Below the pieces are notes generated by a model. The model saw nothing but the letters and a program-made list of their open reading frames with translations. It was not told the DNA's origin and made no database searches. A program made the position numbers and the translations under genes. A DNA stretch of 64,000 nucleotides, taken from Fimenecus sp963624605. GTDB lineage: Bacteria > Bacillota > Clostridia > Oscillospirales > Acutalibacteraceae. Within the stretch, counting starts at the first letter, position 1. Each line of letters begins with the position of its first letter. The stretch spans positions 5,260-69,259 of the forward strand of contig CAVFQD010000003.1 in the NCBI GenBank assembly GCA_963624605.1. Direction: 5' to 3'. Below, one piece after another: positions 17,209 through 24,354 of this stretch.

Positions 17209-17237
17209 ATTTTAGACGATACAGTGTTACTTGTCAA
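17209..17237 (-). promoter_or_regulatory. SigA-type promoter of the fibre/lysis cassette
   Basis: Minus-strand TTGACA (17232-17237), a 17-base spacer, then TAAAAT (17209-17214). It leaves a leader of about 90 nt before the regulator ATG at 17111, containing the hairpin at 17143-17177. Confidence 0.78.
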
Positions 17238-17240
17238 CAC

Positions 17241-17273
17241 AAAAATAAGACCGACTGAAATTCAGCCGGTCTT
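17241..17273 (-). terminator. Rho-independent terminator of the glycerol-3-phosphate operon
   Basis: AAGACCG-x-CTGAA and its complement (17247-17273) form a hairpin of about 12 bp, followed on the minus strand by ATTTTT. It lies 20 bases after the DUF1667 gene stop. Confidence 0.82.
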
Positions 17274-17293
17274 ACTGATTTTATAATATTGAA

Positions 17294-17653
17294 TTAAACC
17301 TCGTTGGTCGCAACAATATCAATTCCCGTACCGAGAATATTTTTAACCGCAACATCGCCGAAATGAACGGGGGCTTTAAGCGTTACCTTATTAACCTCTT
17401 TCATTGCGTCAAAAAGCATTTCCTTCGGAATGGGGGAAGCCGATTTTACGGGGACAACGGGAAGTCTGCCGCCCTCAACCTTAACGGTGGAGGTAAGCAT
17501 CCTTTCGGGATGTGTACATTCCTGACGGGCATATCTGTCGCCTCTCGGACAGGTGTTACCCGTTACGGAAATAACCTCGTTGTTGTCGTCAAGTTCAACC
17601 GTTATAGCGCAGCCCATAGGGCAGGATACGCAAACCATTTCTCTCTTTGTCAT
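17294..17653 (-). CDS. DUF1667 cysteine-rich protein of the GlpA/GlpB-like operon
   Basis: A 119-residue protein with four conserved cysteines, CVSCPMGC near the N-terminus and NTCPRGDRYARQEC around residue 35, arranged as for an iron-sulfur or zinc site. This DUF1667 architecture is regularly encoded after two flavoproteins related to anaerobic glycerol-3-phosphate dehydrogenase, as here (three bases after the GlpB-like gene). It probably is an electron-transfer subunit, analogous in role to GlpC but much smaller. GGAGG precedes the ATG. Function is inferred from context. Confidence 0.8.
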   Translation of the reverse strand: MTKREMVCVSCPMGCAITVELDDNNEVISVTGNTCPRGDRYARQECTHPERMLTSTVKVEGGRLPVVPVKSASPIPKEMLFDAMKEVNKVTLKAPVHFGDVAVKNILGTGIDIVATNEV

Positions 17654-17656
17654 AAT

Positions 17657-18913
17657 TTACGCCTCCTCAACTGTTACTGTAATCGTGCTGTCGGCAGGAA
17701 GAGATTTTACCGTATCGAGCTTGATAAGAACATTCTCCATCTCACCGGGAGCCATTTTCTTTTTATTCTTCGACATTATAATCTCATCACCGCATTTGAC
17801 AACAAGCTTAACATTCTTAAACACCTTGCCGACACGGAAATAGAGCTTAACATCCTTGTCGGTCTCTTTGTTAATTCTCTGCGGTACAATATAGCGCACG
17901 CCGTTCGTACCCTCGGTTTTGATGCAATTGCCCGACTTTTTCTCGCCCTTTATGAACTTAGCCGCGCCCTCGCCTGCTATCCGGCTTTCCTCGGTAACAT
18001 AATCGACAAGGTCGTGAACCTGCAAAACATTGCCGCAGGCAAATACACCCTTGTGGAGAGTTTCCCTGTACTCGTCAACAGACGGACCGTTGGTAATGCG
18101 GTCAAGCTCGATTCCCGCATTCTTTGAAAGCTCGTTTTCGGGGATAAGTCCGACGGAAAGCATCAAAGTGTCGCACGGGATATATTCCTCCGTACCGGGG
18201 ATGGGCTTCAAGTGCTCGTCAACATTTGCAACCGTAACGCCCTCAAGCCTGTCCTTACCGTGTGTCGAAACAACCGTGCAGGAAAGACGAAGCGGGATAC
18301 CGAAGTCCTCAAGGCACTGTACGATATTTCTTGTAAGACCGCCCGAGTAAGGCATAAGCTCGCAAACAGCCTTGACCTTTGCGCCCTCAAGGGTCATTCT
18401 TCTTGCCATAATAAGACCTATATCGCCCGAGCCGAGGATAACCACAGTTTTACCGGGCATATATCCGTCTATGTTTACATATTTCTGAGCCGTACCTGCG
18501 GTCATAATACCCGAAGAACGGCTTCCTGCGATTGAAAGCGCACCTCTCGGTCTCTCACGGCAGCCCATAGCAAGCACGATAGCCTTTGCCTTGATTGTGA
18601 GAAGTCCGTCCTCCTTATTGCAGGCTGTGACGACATTGTCGTCAGATATATCGAGAACCATTGTGTCCACCTTGACATCAATATCCGTTTCCGATACCTG
18701 CTTTATAAATCTTCCCGCATATTCGGGACCCGAGAGCTCCTCTCCGAAATAATGGAGACCGAAGCCTGTGTGGATACACTGTTCGAGAATACCGCCGAGT
18801 GTGTCCGCCCTCTCGAGAATGATAATTTTTTCAATACCCTCTTCGTGAGCCTTGAGCGCCGCCGCCATACCTGCGGGACCGCCGCCGACTACCGCCAAAT
18901 CATAATTAAGCAC
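17657..18913 (-). CDS. FAD-dependent oxidoreductase, anaerobic glycerol-3-phosphate dehydrogenase subunit (GlpB-like)
   Basis: A 418-residue pyridine nucleotide-disulfide-type flavoprotein. It has the FAD motif VVGGGPAGMAAALKAHEEG at the N-terminus, a central second Rossmann motif VILGSGDIGLIMARRM, and a C-terminal FACGNVLQVHDLVDYVTEES FAD motif. The GTG start at 18913 is chosen because GAGGTG lies about six bases upstream and the FAD motif starts right after it. It lies between the GlpA-like and DUF1667 genes, so it most likely passes electrons from glycerol-3-phosphate oxidation to an acceptor. Confidence 0.83.
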   Translation of the reverse strand: MLNYDLAVVGGGPAGMAAALKAHEEGIEKIIILERADTLGGILEQCIHTGFGLHYFGEELSGPEYAGRFIKQVSETDIDVKVDTMVLDISDDNVVTACNKEDGLLTIKAKAIVLAMGCRERPRGALSIAGSRSSGIMTAGTAQKYVNIDGYMPGKTVVILGSGDIGLIMARRMTLEGAKVKAVCELMPYSGGLTRNIVQCLEDFGIPLRLSCTVVSTHGKDRLEGVTVANVDEHLKPIPGTEEYIPCDTLMLSVGLIPENELSKNAGIELDRITNGPSVDEYRETLHKGVFACGNVLQVHDLVDYVTEESRIAGEGAAKFIKGEKKSGNCIKTEGTNGVRYIVPQRINKETDKDVKLYFRVGKVFKNVKLVVKCGDEIIMSKNKKKMAPGEMENVLIKLDTVKSLPADSTITVTVEEA

Positions 18914-18923
18914 TTTACACACC

Positions 18924-20354
18924 TCACTTCGTTCTCTCGAAAATAATCTTGGAATTGCCGCCGAATTTTGTGATTTCATTCATCGGAACTCCGAGCTCTT
19001 TTGCAAGCAATTCGACAACCTTGCTGCCGCAGAAGCCGCCCTGGCATCTGCCCATACCGGCTCTTGTTCTCCTCTTGACGCCGTCAACATCCCTCGCACC
19101 TGCGGGAGCGTGAATTGCGTCGAGGATTTCACCCTCGGTTATCGTTTCGCAACGGCAAATAATTCTGCCGTATGCGGGGTTCTCCTTGATAAGAGCCTCT
19201 CTCTCCTCCTTCGACATATGTCTGAAGCGGACGGGAGCCTTTCTTGTCATTGTGTACTGTGCCTTTTCCTTTGCGTCAAGCTTTTCAAGCAAGAGCTCCT
19301 CAACATACTTTGCGATAGCGGGAGCTGCCGAAAGTCCGGGAGACTCAATGCCAGCGCAATTGATAAACTTGTCACTCTTATCGGAATAGCCGATTATAAA
19401 GTCGTCCGTTACCGGATGCGCGCGAACGCCTGCGAACGAGGTTATGGCACCTCTGAGGTTTATTGACTTAACGCTCTTGAGAGCCTTTGAAACGACAAAT
19501 TCAAGTCCCTCGGGAGTTGTGTCGGTATCGTCCTTGTCGGGCTCGTCCGTTGCGGAGGGACCGATAAGCAGGTTTCCGTCAACCGTCGGCGTAACAAGAA
19601 CGCCCTTACCCATCTTGTTCGGGCACTGGAATATCGTATGGTTTGCAAGATAGCCGAACGATTTATCGAGAAGATAATATTCGCCCTTTCTCGCAACAAG
19701 CTCTATGCTGTCGTCGCCTATCATAGCCGCAACCTCATCCGAATGGTTGCCTGCGGCGTTGATTATGTACTCCGCCTCGATATTGCCGAGGGTCGTGTCA
19801 AGACCGTAAACGCCGTTTCCCTTTTTGATTGCCTTGACTTCGCAGTTCCTGAGGAATTCGACTCCGTTTGTAACCGCTACCTCAGTAGCCGCAATAGTCA
19901 GCTCATACGGACAGACAATACCCGCAGAATTTGAAAGAAGAGCGCCTACTACCTCTTCGGAAACATAAGGCTCAAGCTCTCTTACCTTTGCGCCGTCGAT
20001 AATTTCAAGGTCGGGAACGCCGTTTTTGATACCTCTGTCATAGAGCTCCTTAACATGCTCCATTTCCTCATCGGAAAAGGCAAGAACAAGCGAGCCGTTG
20101 TTCCTGTAAGGCACATTAAGCTCCTTACAAACCTCGGGCATCAATTCCGTTCCTTTCACATTGAGTTTTGCTTTCATCGTTCCCGGCATAGCGTCAAAGC
20201 CGCCGTGAACAATAGCGCTGTTAGCTTTTGTAGTACCCATTGCCACATCATTACATCTTTCGAGCAAAGCGACCTTAATGTCGTACTTCGACAGTTCTCT
20301 TGAAATGAGAGCGCCGACTACGCCCGAGCCGATGACTGCAACATCGTACTTCAT
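18924..20354 (-). CDS. Glycerol-3-phosphate dehydrogenase-like flavoprotein with BFD [2Fe-2S] domain (GlpA-like)
   Basis: A 476-residue DAO-family flavoprotein. The FAD motif VIGSGVVGALISRELSKYDI opens the protein. The middle holds HGGFDAMPGTMKAKLNVKG, typical of the glycerol-3-phosphate dehydrogenase branch. The C-terminus has a BFD-like domain with four cysteines (RIICRCETITEGEI and CQGGFCGSKVVELL). It would oxidise glycerol-3-phosphate to dihydroxyacetone phosphate. The ATG at 20354 is preferred over an upstream GTG because AAGGGG stands eight bases ahead. No glycerol kinase or facilitator is present next to it. Confidence 0.85.
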   Translation of the reverse strand: MKYDVAVIGSGVVGALISRELSKYDIKVALLERCNDVAMGTTKANSAIVHGGFDAMPGTMKAKLNVKGTELMPEVCKELNVPYRNNGSLVLAFSDEEMEHVKELYDRGIKNGVPDLEIIDGAKVRELEPYVSEEVVGALLSNSAGIVCPYELTIAATEVAVTNGVEFLRNCEVKAIKKGNGVYGLDTTLGNIEAEYIINAAGNHSDEVAAMIGDDSIELVARKGEYYLLDKSFGYLANHTIFQCPNKMGKGVLVTPTVDGNLLIGPSATDEPDKDDTDTTPEGLEFVVSKALKSVKSINLRGAITSFAGVRAHPVTDDFIIGYSDKSDKFINCAGIESPGLSAAPAIAKYVEELLLEKLDAKEKAQYTMTRKAPVRFRHMSKEEREALIKENPAYGRIICRCETITEGEILDAIHAPAGARDVDGVKRRTRAGMGRCQGGFCGSKVVELLAKELGVPMNEITKFGGNSKIIFERTK

Positions 20355-20381
20355 AAACCTCACCCCTTATAGAAATATATG

Positions 20382-20759
20382 TTAATCAATATTTTGACCT
20401 GCAAAATCATCCTTCTCCTGCTTTTCCACAATTACCATACCGCTGTTGCCGCCCGTTTTGGAAAAAGCGTCGGAGATTTTTGAGTTTAAGTCGAGGAACT
20501 TATCACGGAGCGGAAATGTGTCCTGATAATATTCCTCAAATTCCGAAAAATACTTACCGTCGAACACGGCGGAAAGCGTAAATTTCGGTTTTTGCTTCAG
20601 CGTTCTGTTCTCCCTTTGGGATACCATTGGGTCGGTGTCAAACGCACTTACGAGGAAGAGCGTTATTATCACACCGACGAACGCAAGAATTATGAAAAAT
20701 GCGCCCGACTTGTTCGGGACAACATTCTTTTTCATCAGTTTTTTTCTGTACCGAGTCAT
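20382..20759 (-). CDS. Short DHHW-like membrane-anchored protein, probably truncated
   Basis: 125 residues: a basic N-terminus, one membrane segment (GAFFIILAFVGVIITLFLVSAF), then REN-RTLKQKPKF, GKYFSEFEEYYQDTFPLRD, the hallmark opening of DHHW/AlgX-like extracytoplasmic proteins that partner MBOAT acyltransferases. Those proteins normally run to about 370-450 residues and contain the catalytic SGNH-like Asp and His motifs, all missing here. Twelve bases separate it from the MBOAT stop, so the gene position is canonical. Either a truncated remnant or a minimal partner. Confidence 0.65.
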   Translation of the reverse strand: MTRYRKKLMKKNVVPNKSGAFFIILAFVGVIITLFLVSAFDTDPMVSQRENRTLKQKPKFTLSAVFDGKYFSEFEEYYQDTFPLRDKFLDLNSKISDAFSKTGGNSGMVIVEKQEKDDFAGQNID

Positions 20760-20771
20760 TTATATTCTCCG

Positions 20772-22178
20772 TTAAAATCTGAAATAAAGGAAAGGATTGT
20801 AGCTGTCTCCGATAAGAGAAGCTGTCGAAACAGCCAGCGAAAACAGCACGAAAAGAATAATTGCGACATTTACAAATATCCTGCCCGATTTATTCTCCGA
20901 AGCATTGAAAGCAAAGCGCCTTATTATTTTCGCTATCGGTAGAGAGGCGATTATTCCGATGATTATCACAACTATGTAATTGAGCGCAACCGTCTTTTCC
21001 GTAAGAGTCGAAAATCCGTTTCTGAAGAAAATCGCCCTGAAGAAATTCTTGAGGTTCGCAAGGTCCTCAAAGTAGAAGAACGCCCAGCCGATAACCACAA
21101 CGAGCATTGTGTATATATGCTTTATAACGGAGCTTGTCCTTGCAAGACGCTTTCCGATATAAATCTTTTCGAGCATAAGGAAGAAGAAATAATAAAGACC
21201 CCAGAGGATGTAGTTGTAGCTCGCTCCGTGCCAAAAGCCCGTCAGCACCCAAACCACAAGCATATTGAAAGCCCAGTGCTTCCTGTTACCGCCGAGCGGT
21301 ATGTAGACATAATCCCTGAAAAAAGAGCTCAAGGTTATGTGCCAGCGTCTCCAAAAATCGTTTACGGAGTCCGCACAGTACGGATAGCGGAAGTTTTCAG
21401 GGAAATCAAAGCCGAATATCTTACCGAGACCTATTGCCATATCCGAATAAGCCGAAAAGTCAAAATAAATCTGCAATGTGAACGCAATTATTCCGACAGC
21501 CGCACCGAGGAAGCTGACATTCTGCATATCCGAGCCGATAAGCTTTGTACAGAGCTCGCCCGCATAGTTTGCAATTATCGTCTTTTTAACAAGACCTACG
21601 CAAAAGCGCAAAACGCCGTCCGCCGCGCCCCTTAAAGTCACGGGTCTGCACGAGAGCTGCTTTTCAACATCGCTGTAAAGGACAATAGGACCTGCTATCA
21701 GCTGCGGGAACATCGAAACATACAAAAGCAGCTTAAAAAAGGACTCCTGAACCTTTACACGGTCTCTGTAAACATCAACGACATATGTGAGTGCCTGAAA
21801 CGTATAGAACGAAATACCTATTGGAAGCGCAAGCCCAAGCGACTTTATGTTAAGCGAAAACGCCGAATTCAGGCTCTGTGCAAAAAAGTCGGAATATTTG
21901 AAAAGCGCAAGGCTTGAAAGCGTAATTATGACGCTCAGAAGCATAAACAGCTTTGAGAGCGCCTTTCCCCTGTATCTGTCAACAAGAATTCCTCCGAGAT
22001 AGTCCACAAGCACGGTTGCTATCATCAGAAGTATGTATTTCGGCTCGCCGTAAGCATAGAACGCCAACGAAAACACCAGAAGCACGGCGTTGCGAACCTT
22101 TATATTCTTTGTTAAAAAATAAAAAACAAAACACAGAGGCAGAAATATGTATAAAAATACCAAGCTTGAAAAGACCAA
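20772..22178 (-). CDS. MBOAT family membrane-bound O-acyltransferase (AlgI/DltB-like)
   Basis: A 468-residue polytopic protein with about 11 membrane segments. Family landmarks are FSSLVFLYIFLP at the N-terminus, PIGISFYTFQALTYVVDVYR, the NDFWRRWHITLSSFFRDYVYIPLGGNRK block and the histidine in LTGFWHGASYNYILWGLYY. It would pass acyl groups (often acetyl) across the membrane to extracellular polysaccharide or teichoic acid. The TTG start at 22178 is chosen because CGGAGG lies six bases upstream and the family N-terminus begins there. The downstream partner gene is short. Confidence 0.9.
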   Translation of the reverse strand: MVFSSLVFLYIFLPLCFVFYFLTKNIKVRNAVLLVFSLAFYAYGEPKYILLMIATVLVDYLGGILVDRYRGKALSKLFMLLSVIITLSSLALFKYSDFFAQSLNSAFSLNIKSLGLALPIGISFYTFQALTYVVDVYRDRVKVQESFFKLLLYVSMFPQLIAGPIVLYSDVEKQLSCRPVTLRGAADGVLRFCVGLVKKTIIANYAGELCTKLIGSDMQNVSFLGAAVGIIAFTLQIYFDFSAYSDMAIGLGKIFGFDFPENFRYPYCADSVNDFWRRWHITLSSFFRDYVYIPLGGNRKHWAFNMLVVWVLTGFWHGASYNYILWGLYYFFFLMLEKIYIGKRLARTSSVIKHIYTMLVVVIGWAFFYFEDLANLKNFFRAIFFRNGFSTLTEKTVALNYIVVIIIGIIASLPIAKIIRRFAFNASENKSGRIFVNVAIILFVLFSLAVSTASLIGDSYNPFLYFRF

Positions 22179-22282
22179 ATTCAACCTCCGAAGCACCAAT
22201 TCATAATTATAAACATTATATCATACATTTTACACGAATAACAGTATTTTTAGAAATTTTTTCATTAAATTTGCGGACAAAT

Positions 22283-22990
22283 TTATACAGCTTTTTCAAG
22301 CTCCTTTTTCAGCCGCACGATTATCCGCTTTTCAAGACGCGAAATGTAGCTTTGAGAAATTCCGAGTATATCCGCAACCTCCTTTTGGGTGTGCTCAGTC
22401 TCCCCGTCGAGCCCGAAGCGCATATTCATTATCAGCCTTTCCCTTTGTGAGAGCGACTTCACGGTTTCCAAAAGAAGCTTTTTCTCATCCTCACATTCAA
22501 TCTCACGGTTTATTTCATCCGGCTCGCTTCCGAGAACATCGGATAAAAGCAGCTCGTTTCCGTCCCAGTCGATATTCAGCGGTTCATCTATCGAAATATC
22601 CGTTCTGTGCAGATTTATCTTGCGAAGATACATAAGAATTTCATTTTCAATACACCGTGAGGCGTAGGTGGCAAGCTTTATGTTCTTTTCAGGCTTAAAT
22701 GTATTGACAGCCTTTATAAGTCCTATTGTTCCGATCGACACGAGGTCGTCAGTACCCACTCCCGAATTGTCAAATTTTTTTGCTATATAGACGACAAGCC
22801 TTAAATTGTGGACTATCAGCGGTTCCCTTGCCGTCTTGTCTCCGCTTGCAATACGACGAAGGCAAACCTCCTCCTTCTCCTTGGTAAGAGGCTCGGGAAG
22901 GTTCTCACATCCGCCGACGAAGTTTATATCCGTTTGGAAAAGTATGCTCTTAATTTTTGCCAAAAGCGACAGTATGTATTCTCTTATCAT
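22283..22990 (-). CDS. sigE: RNA polymerase sporulation sigma factor SigE
   Basis: A 235-residue sigma factor with an N-terminal pro-sequence (MIREYILSLLAKIKSILFQ), region 2 (HNLRLVVYIAKKFDNSGVGTDDLVSIGTIGLIKAVNTF, KLATYASRCIENEILMYLR) and region 4 with HTH (TQKEVADILGISQSYISRLEKR). The ATG at 22990 follows AAAGGA by nine bases. It overlaps the 3' end of spoIIGA by 41 bases, the standard arrangement; SpoIIGA removes the pro-sequence in the mother cell. SigE directs early mother-cell genes during sporulation. Confidence 0.95.
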   Translation of the reverse strand: MIREYILSLLAKIKSILFQTDINFVGGCENLPEPLTKEKEEVCLRRIASGDKTAREPLIVHNLRLVVYIAKKFDNSGVGTDDLVSIGTIGLIKAVNTFKPEKNIKLATYASRCIENEILMYLRKINLHRTDISIDEPLNIDWDGNELLLSDVLGSEPDEINREIECEDEKKLLLETVKSLSQRERLIMNMRFGLDGETEHTQKEVADILGISQSYISRLEKRIIVRLKKELEKAV

Positions 22991-23858
22991 CACTGTTAGT
23001 CCTTTCAAAAAAATCGTTGTTGAGTATTGCCGAATATTCCCCGTTTGTAAACCTTGTTTTGCTCTGCGCCACAAGAGCGTTTCTGACCGTATACTCCCTG
23101 CCGCTCGCTCTCACGCTCACACTGTCTACCGACACAGCTTTCAAAAATCCCTTTTCTCCGACCGTGTTGTAGGCTATGAGCCTTATTTTGTTTTGAACGC
23201 CCATCATATCGAGCGCATTGTTGCCCCGAAAGCAGTCCTCGGGCACAAAGCCCGTAAGCGAAGCAAAAACGCTCTCGTCCGCTATGATAACCGGCTTTCC
23301 GGAAAAGCCGTCTTTGAGAGTGTTCCCCGTATCAAGCAGGGCGTTTACCGTAACGCTTCTGCCCAAATTTGAAAAAGTTACGCTGTAAACGGAGTCGGAC
23401 GGCGCACTGCGTTTCATAAGCCTTGAAATAAGCATGATGATAACATAGCAGGCAACGGTTGAAACGGTCAGTATTTTTATGTCGATATTGAAATAGACTA
23501 CACTGTTGTTAAATACCATTCCGCTCGGCTTAAACGCAAGCCATATGCCGAGCATGATTCCCGCAAACGCAAAATTCACCCCGAAGAACACCGCGACCTC
23601 ACGCAAGAACACCTTAAAGCTTTTCGGCGAAAAGGCTATGGCGGTCAGCACCGCCGACGCCGCAAAATTTACAAGCACGGTAACTGCCTCGGGAAGCTCG
23701 GGTAGGAAAATAATCAACGAATAAAGGCTTCCGAGGACGGAGGAAAGGAAAAGCCTTATCCGCTTTATTTCACAGTGTAACATTTTTGCGCTTGCAAGAA
23801 GCAAAAAGTAATTTACGAATATGTTTACCGCAAGCAGTATGTCAACATAGACAGTCAA
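22950..23858 (-). CDS. spoIIGA: Sporulation sigma-E factor-processing peptidase SpoIIGA
   Basis: A 302-residue protein: an N-terminal membrane domain of about five helices (VYVDILLAVNIFVNYFLLLAS onward), then a cytoplasmic aspartic protease domain with the active-site VNALLDTGNTLKD. This is the SpoIIGA layout and length. The start is TTG at 23858, six bases after GGTGA. It processes pro-SigE after a signal from the forespore protein SpoIIR. It directly precedes and overlaps sigE. Confidence 0.93.
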   Translation of the reverse strand: MTVYVDILLAVNIFVNYFLLLASAKMLHCEIKRIRLFLSSVLGSLYSLIIFLPELPEAVTVLVNFAASAVLTAIAFSPKSFKVFLREVAVFFGVNFAFAGIMLGIWLAFKPSGMVFNNSVVYFNIDIKILTVSTVACYVIIMLISRLMKRSAPSDSVYSVTFSNLGRSVTVNALLDTGNTLKDGFSGKPVIIADESVFASLTGFVPEDCFRGNNALDMMGVQNKIRLIAYNTVGEKGFLKAVSVDSVSVRASGREYTVRNALVAQSKTRFTNGEYSAILNNDFFERTNSDDKRIHTVAFGKN

Positions 23859-23873
23859 AGCTTATCACCACAC

Positions 23874-23913
23874 AAAAAATGAGCCTGAAGCCAATTATAT
23901 AGGCTTCGGGCTC
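23874..23913 (-). terminator. Rho-independent terminator after ruvX
   Basis: GAGCCTGAAGCC pairs with GGCTTCGGGCTC (23881-23913); on the minus strand the hairpin is followed by ATTTTTTG. It ends the PBP-ruvX transcript just upstream of spoIIGA. Confidence 0.85.
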
Positions 23914-23935
23914 AATAATTTGTCATATCGTGGGG

Positions 23936-24346
23936 TTAATTTTGTTTTCGCATATAATCCTCAAGAATAAGCACGGCGGAAACGGCGTCAACCACAGCCT
24001 TGCGTTTTTTGCCTCTCGTATCGGTCGCATTGAGTATGTTGTGCGCCGAAACGGTTGTCAGGCGTTCATCCTGAAAATCAACGGTCAGACCCGTCTTTTC
24101 GGAAAGAATTTTCGCAAAGCTCTTGCATGCCTCTGCACGGAAGCCCTCGCTTCCGTCCATATTTTTCGGAAGTCCGAGAACAATTTTTTCCGCTTTTTTC
24201 TCAACGCATATTTTCTTTATTTCCACCGAGAGCAGCTCGGGGTCCTTTTGCTTTATAACGGTTACGGGAGAGGCAAGCATCTGGAGCTTGTCGCAAGCCG
24301 CAACACCCGTTCTCACATCGCCGTAATCAACGGAAACTATAACCAT
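23936..24346 (-). CDS. ruvX: Putative pre-16S rRNA nuclease / Holliday junction resolvase YqgF
   Basis: A 136-residue RNase H-fold protein. SVDYGDVRTGVA at the N-terminus, VLGLPKNMDGSEG, FQDERLTTVSAHNIL and a final KKAVVDAVSAVLILEDYM carry the conserved acidic active-site residues of the YqgF family. The function is best established as processing the 5' end of pre-16S rRNA; a resolvase role has been proposed. AGGAGG precedes the ATG. It lies eight bases after the penicillin-binding protein gene. Confidence 0.92.
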   Translation of the reverse strand: MVIVSVDYGDVRTGVAACDKLQMLASPVTVIKQKDPELLSVEIKKICVEKKAEKIVLGLPKNMDGSEGFRAEACKSFAKILSEKTGLTVDFQDERLTTVSAHNILNATDTRGKKRKAVVDAVSAVLILEDYMRKQN

Positions 24347-24354
24347 ATTTCCTC

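Noticed and set aside
16978..17286. Plus-strand open reading frames opposite the sigma-like regulator and its leader.
   Set aside because: They overlap a well-supported gene, promoter and hairpin on the minus strand and lack binding sites.
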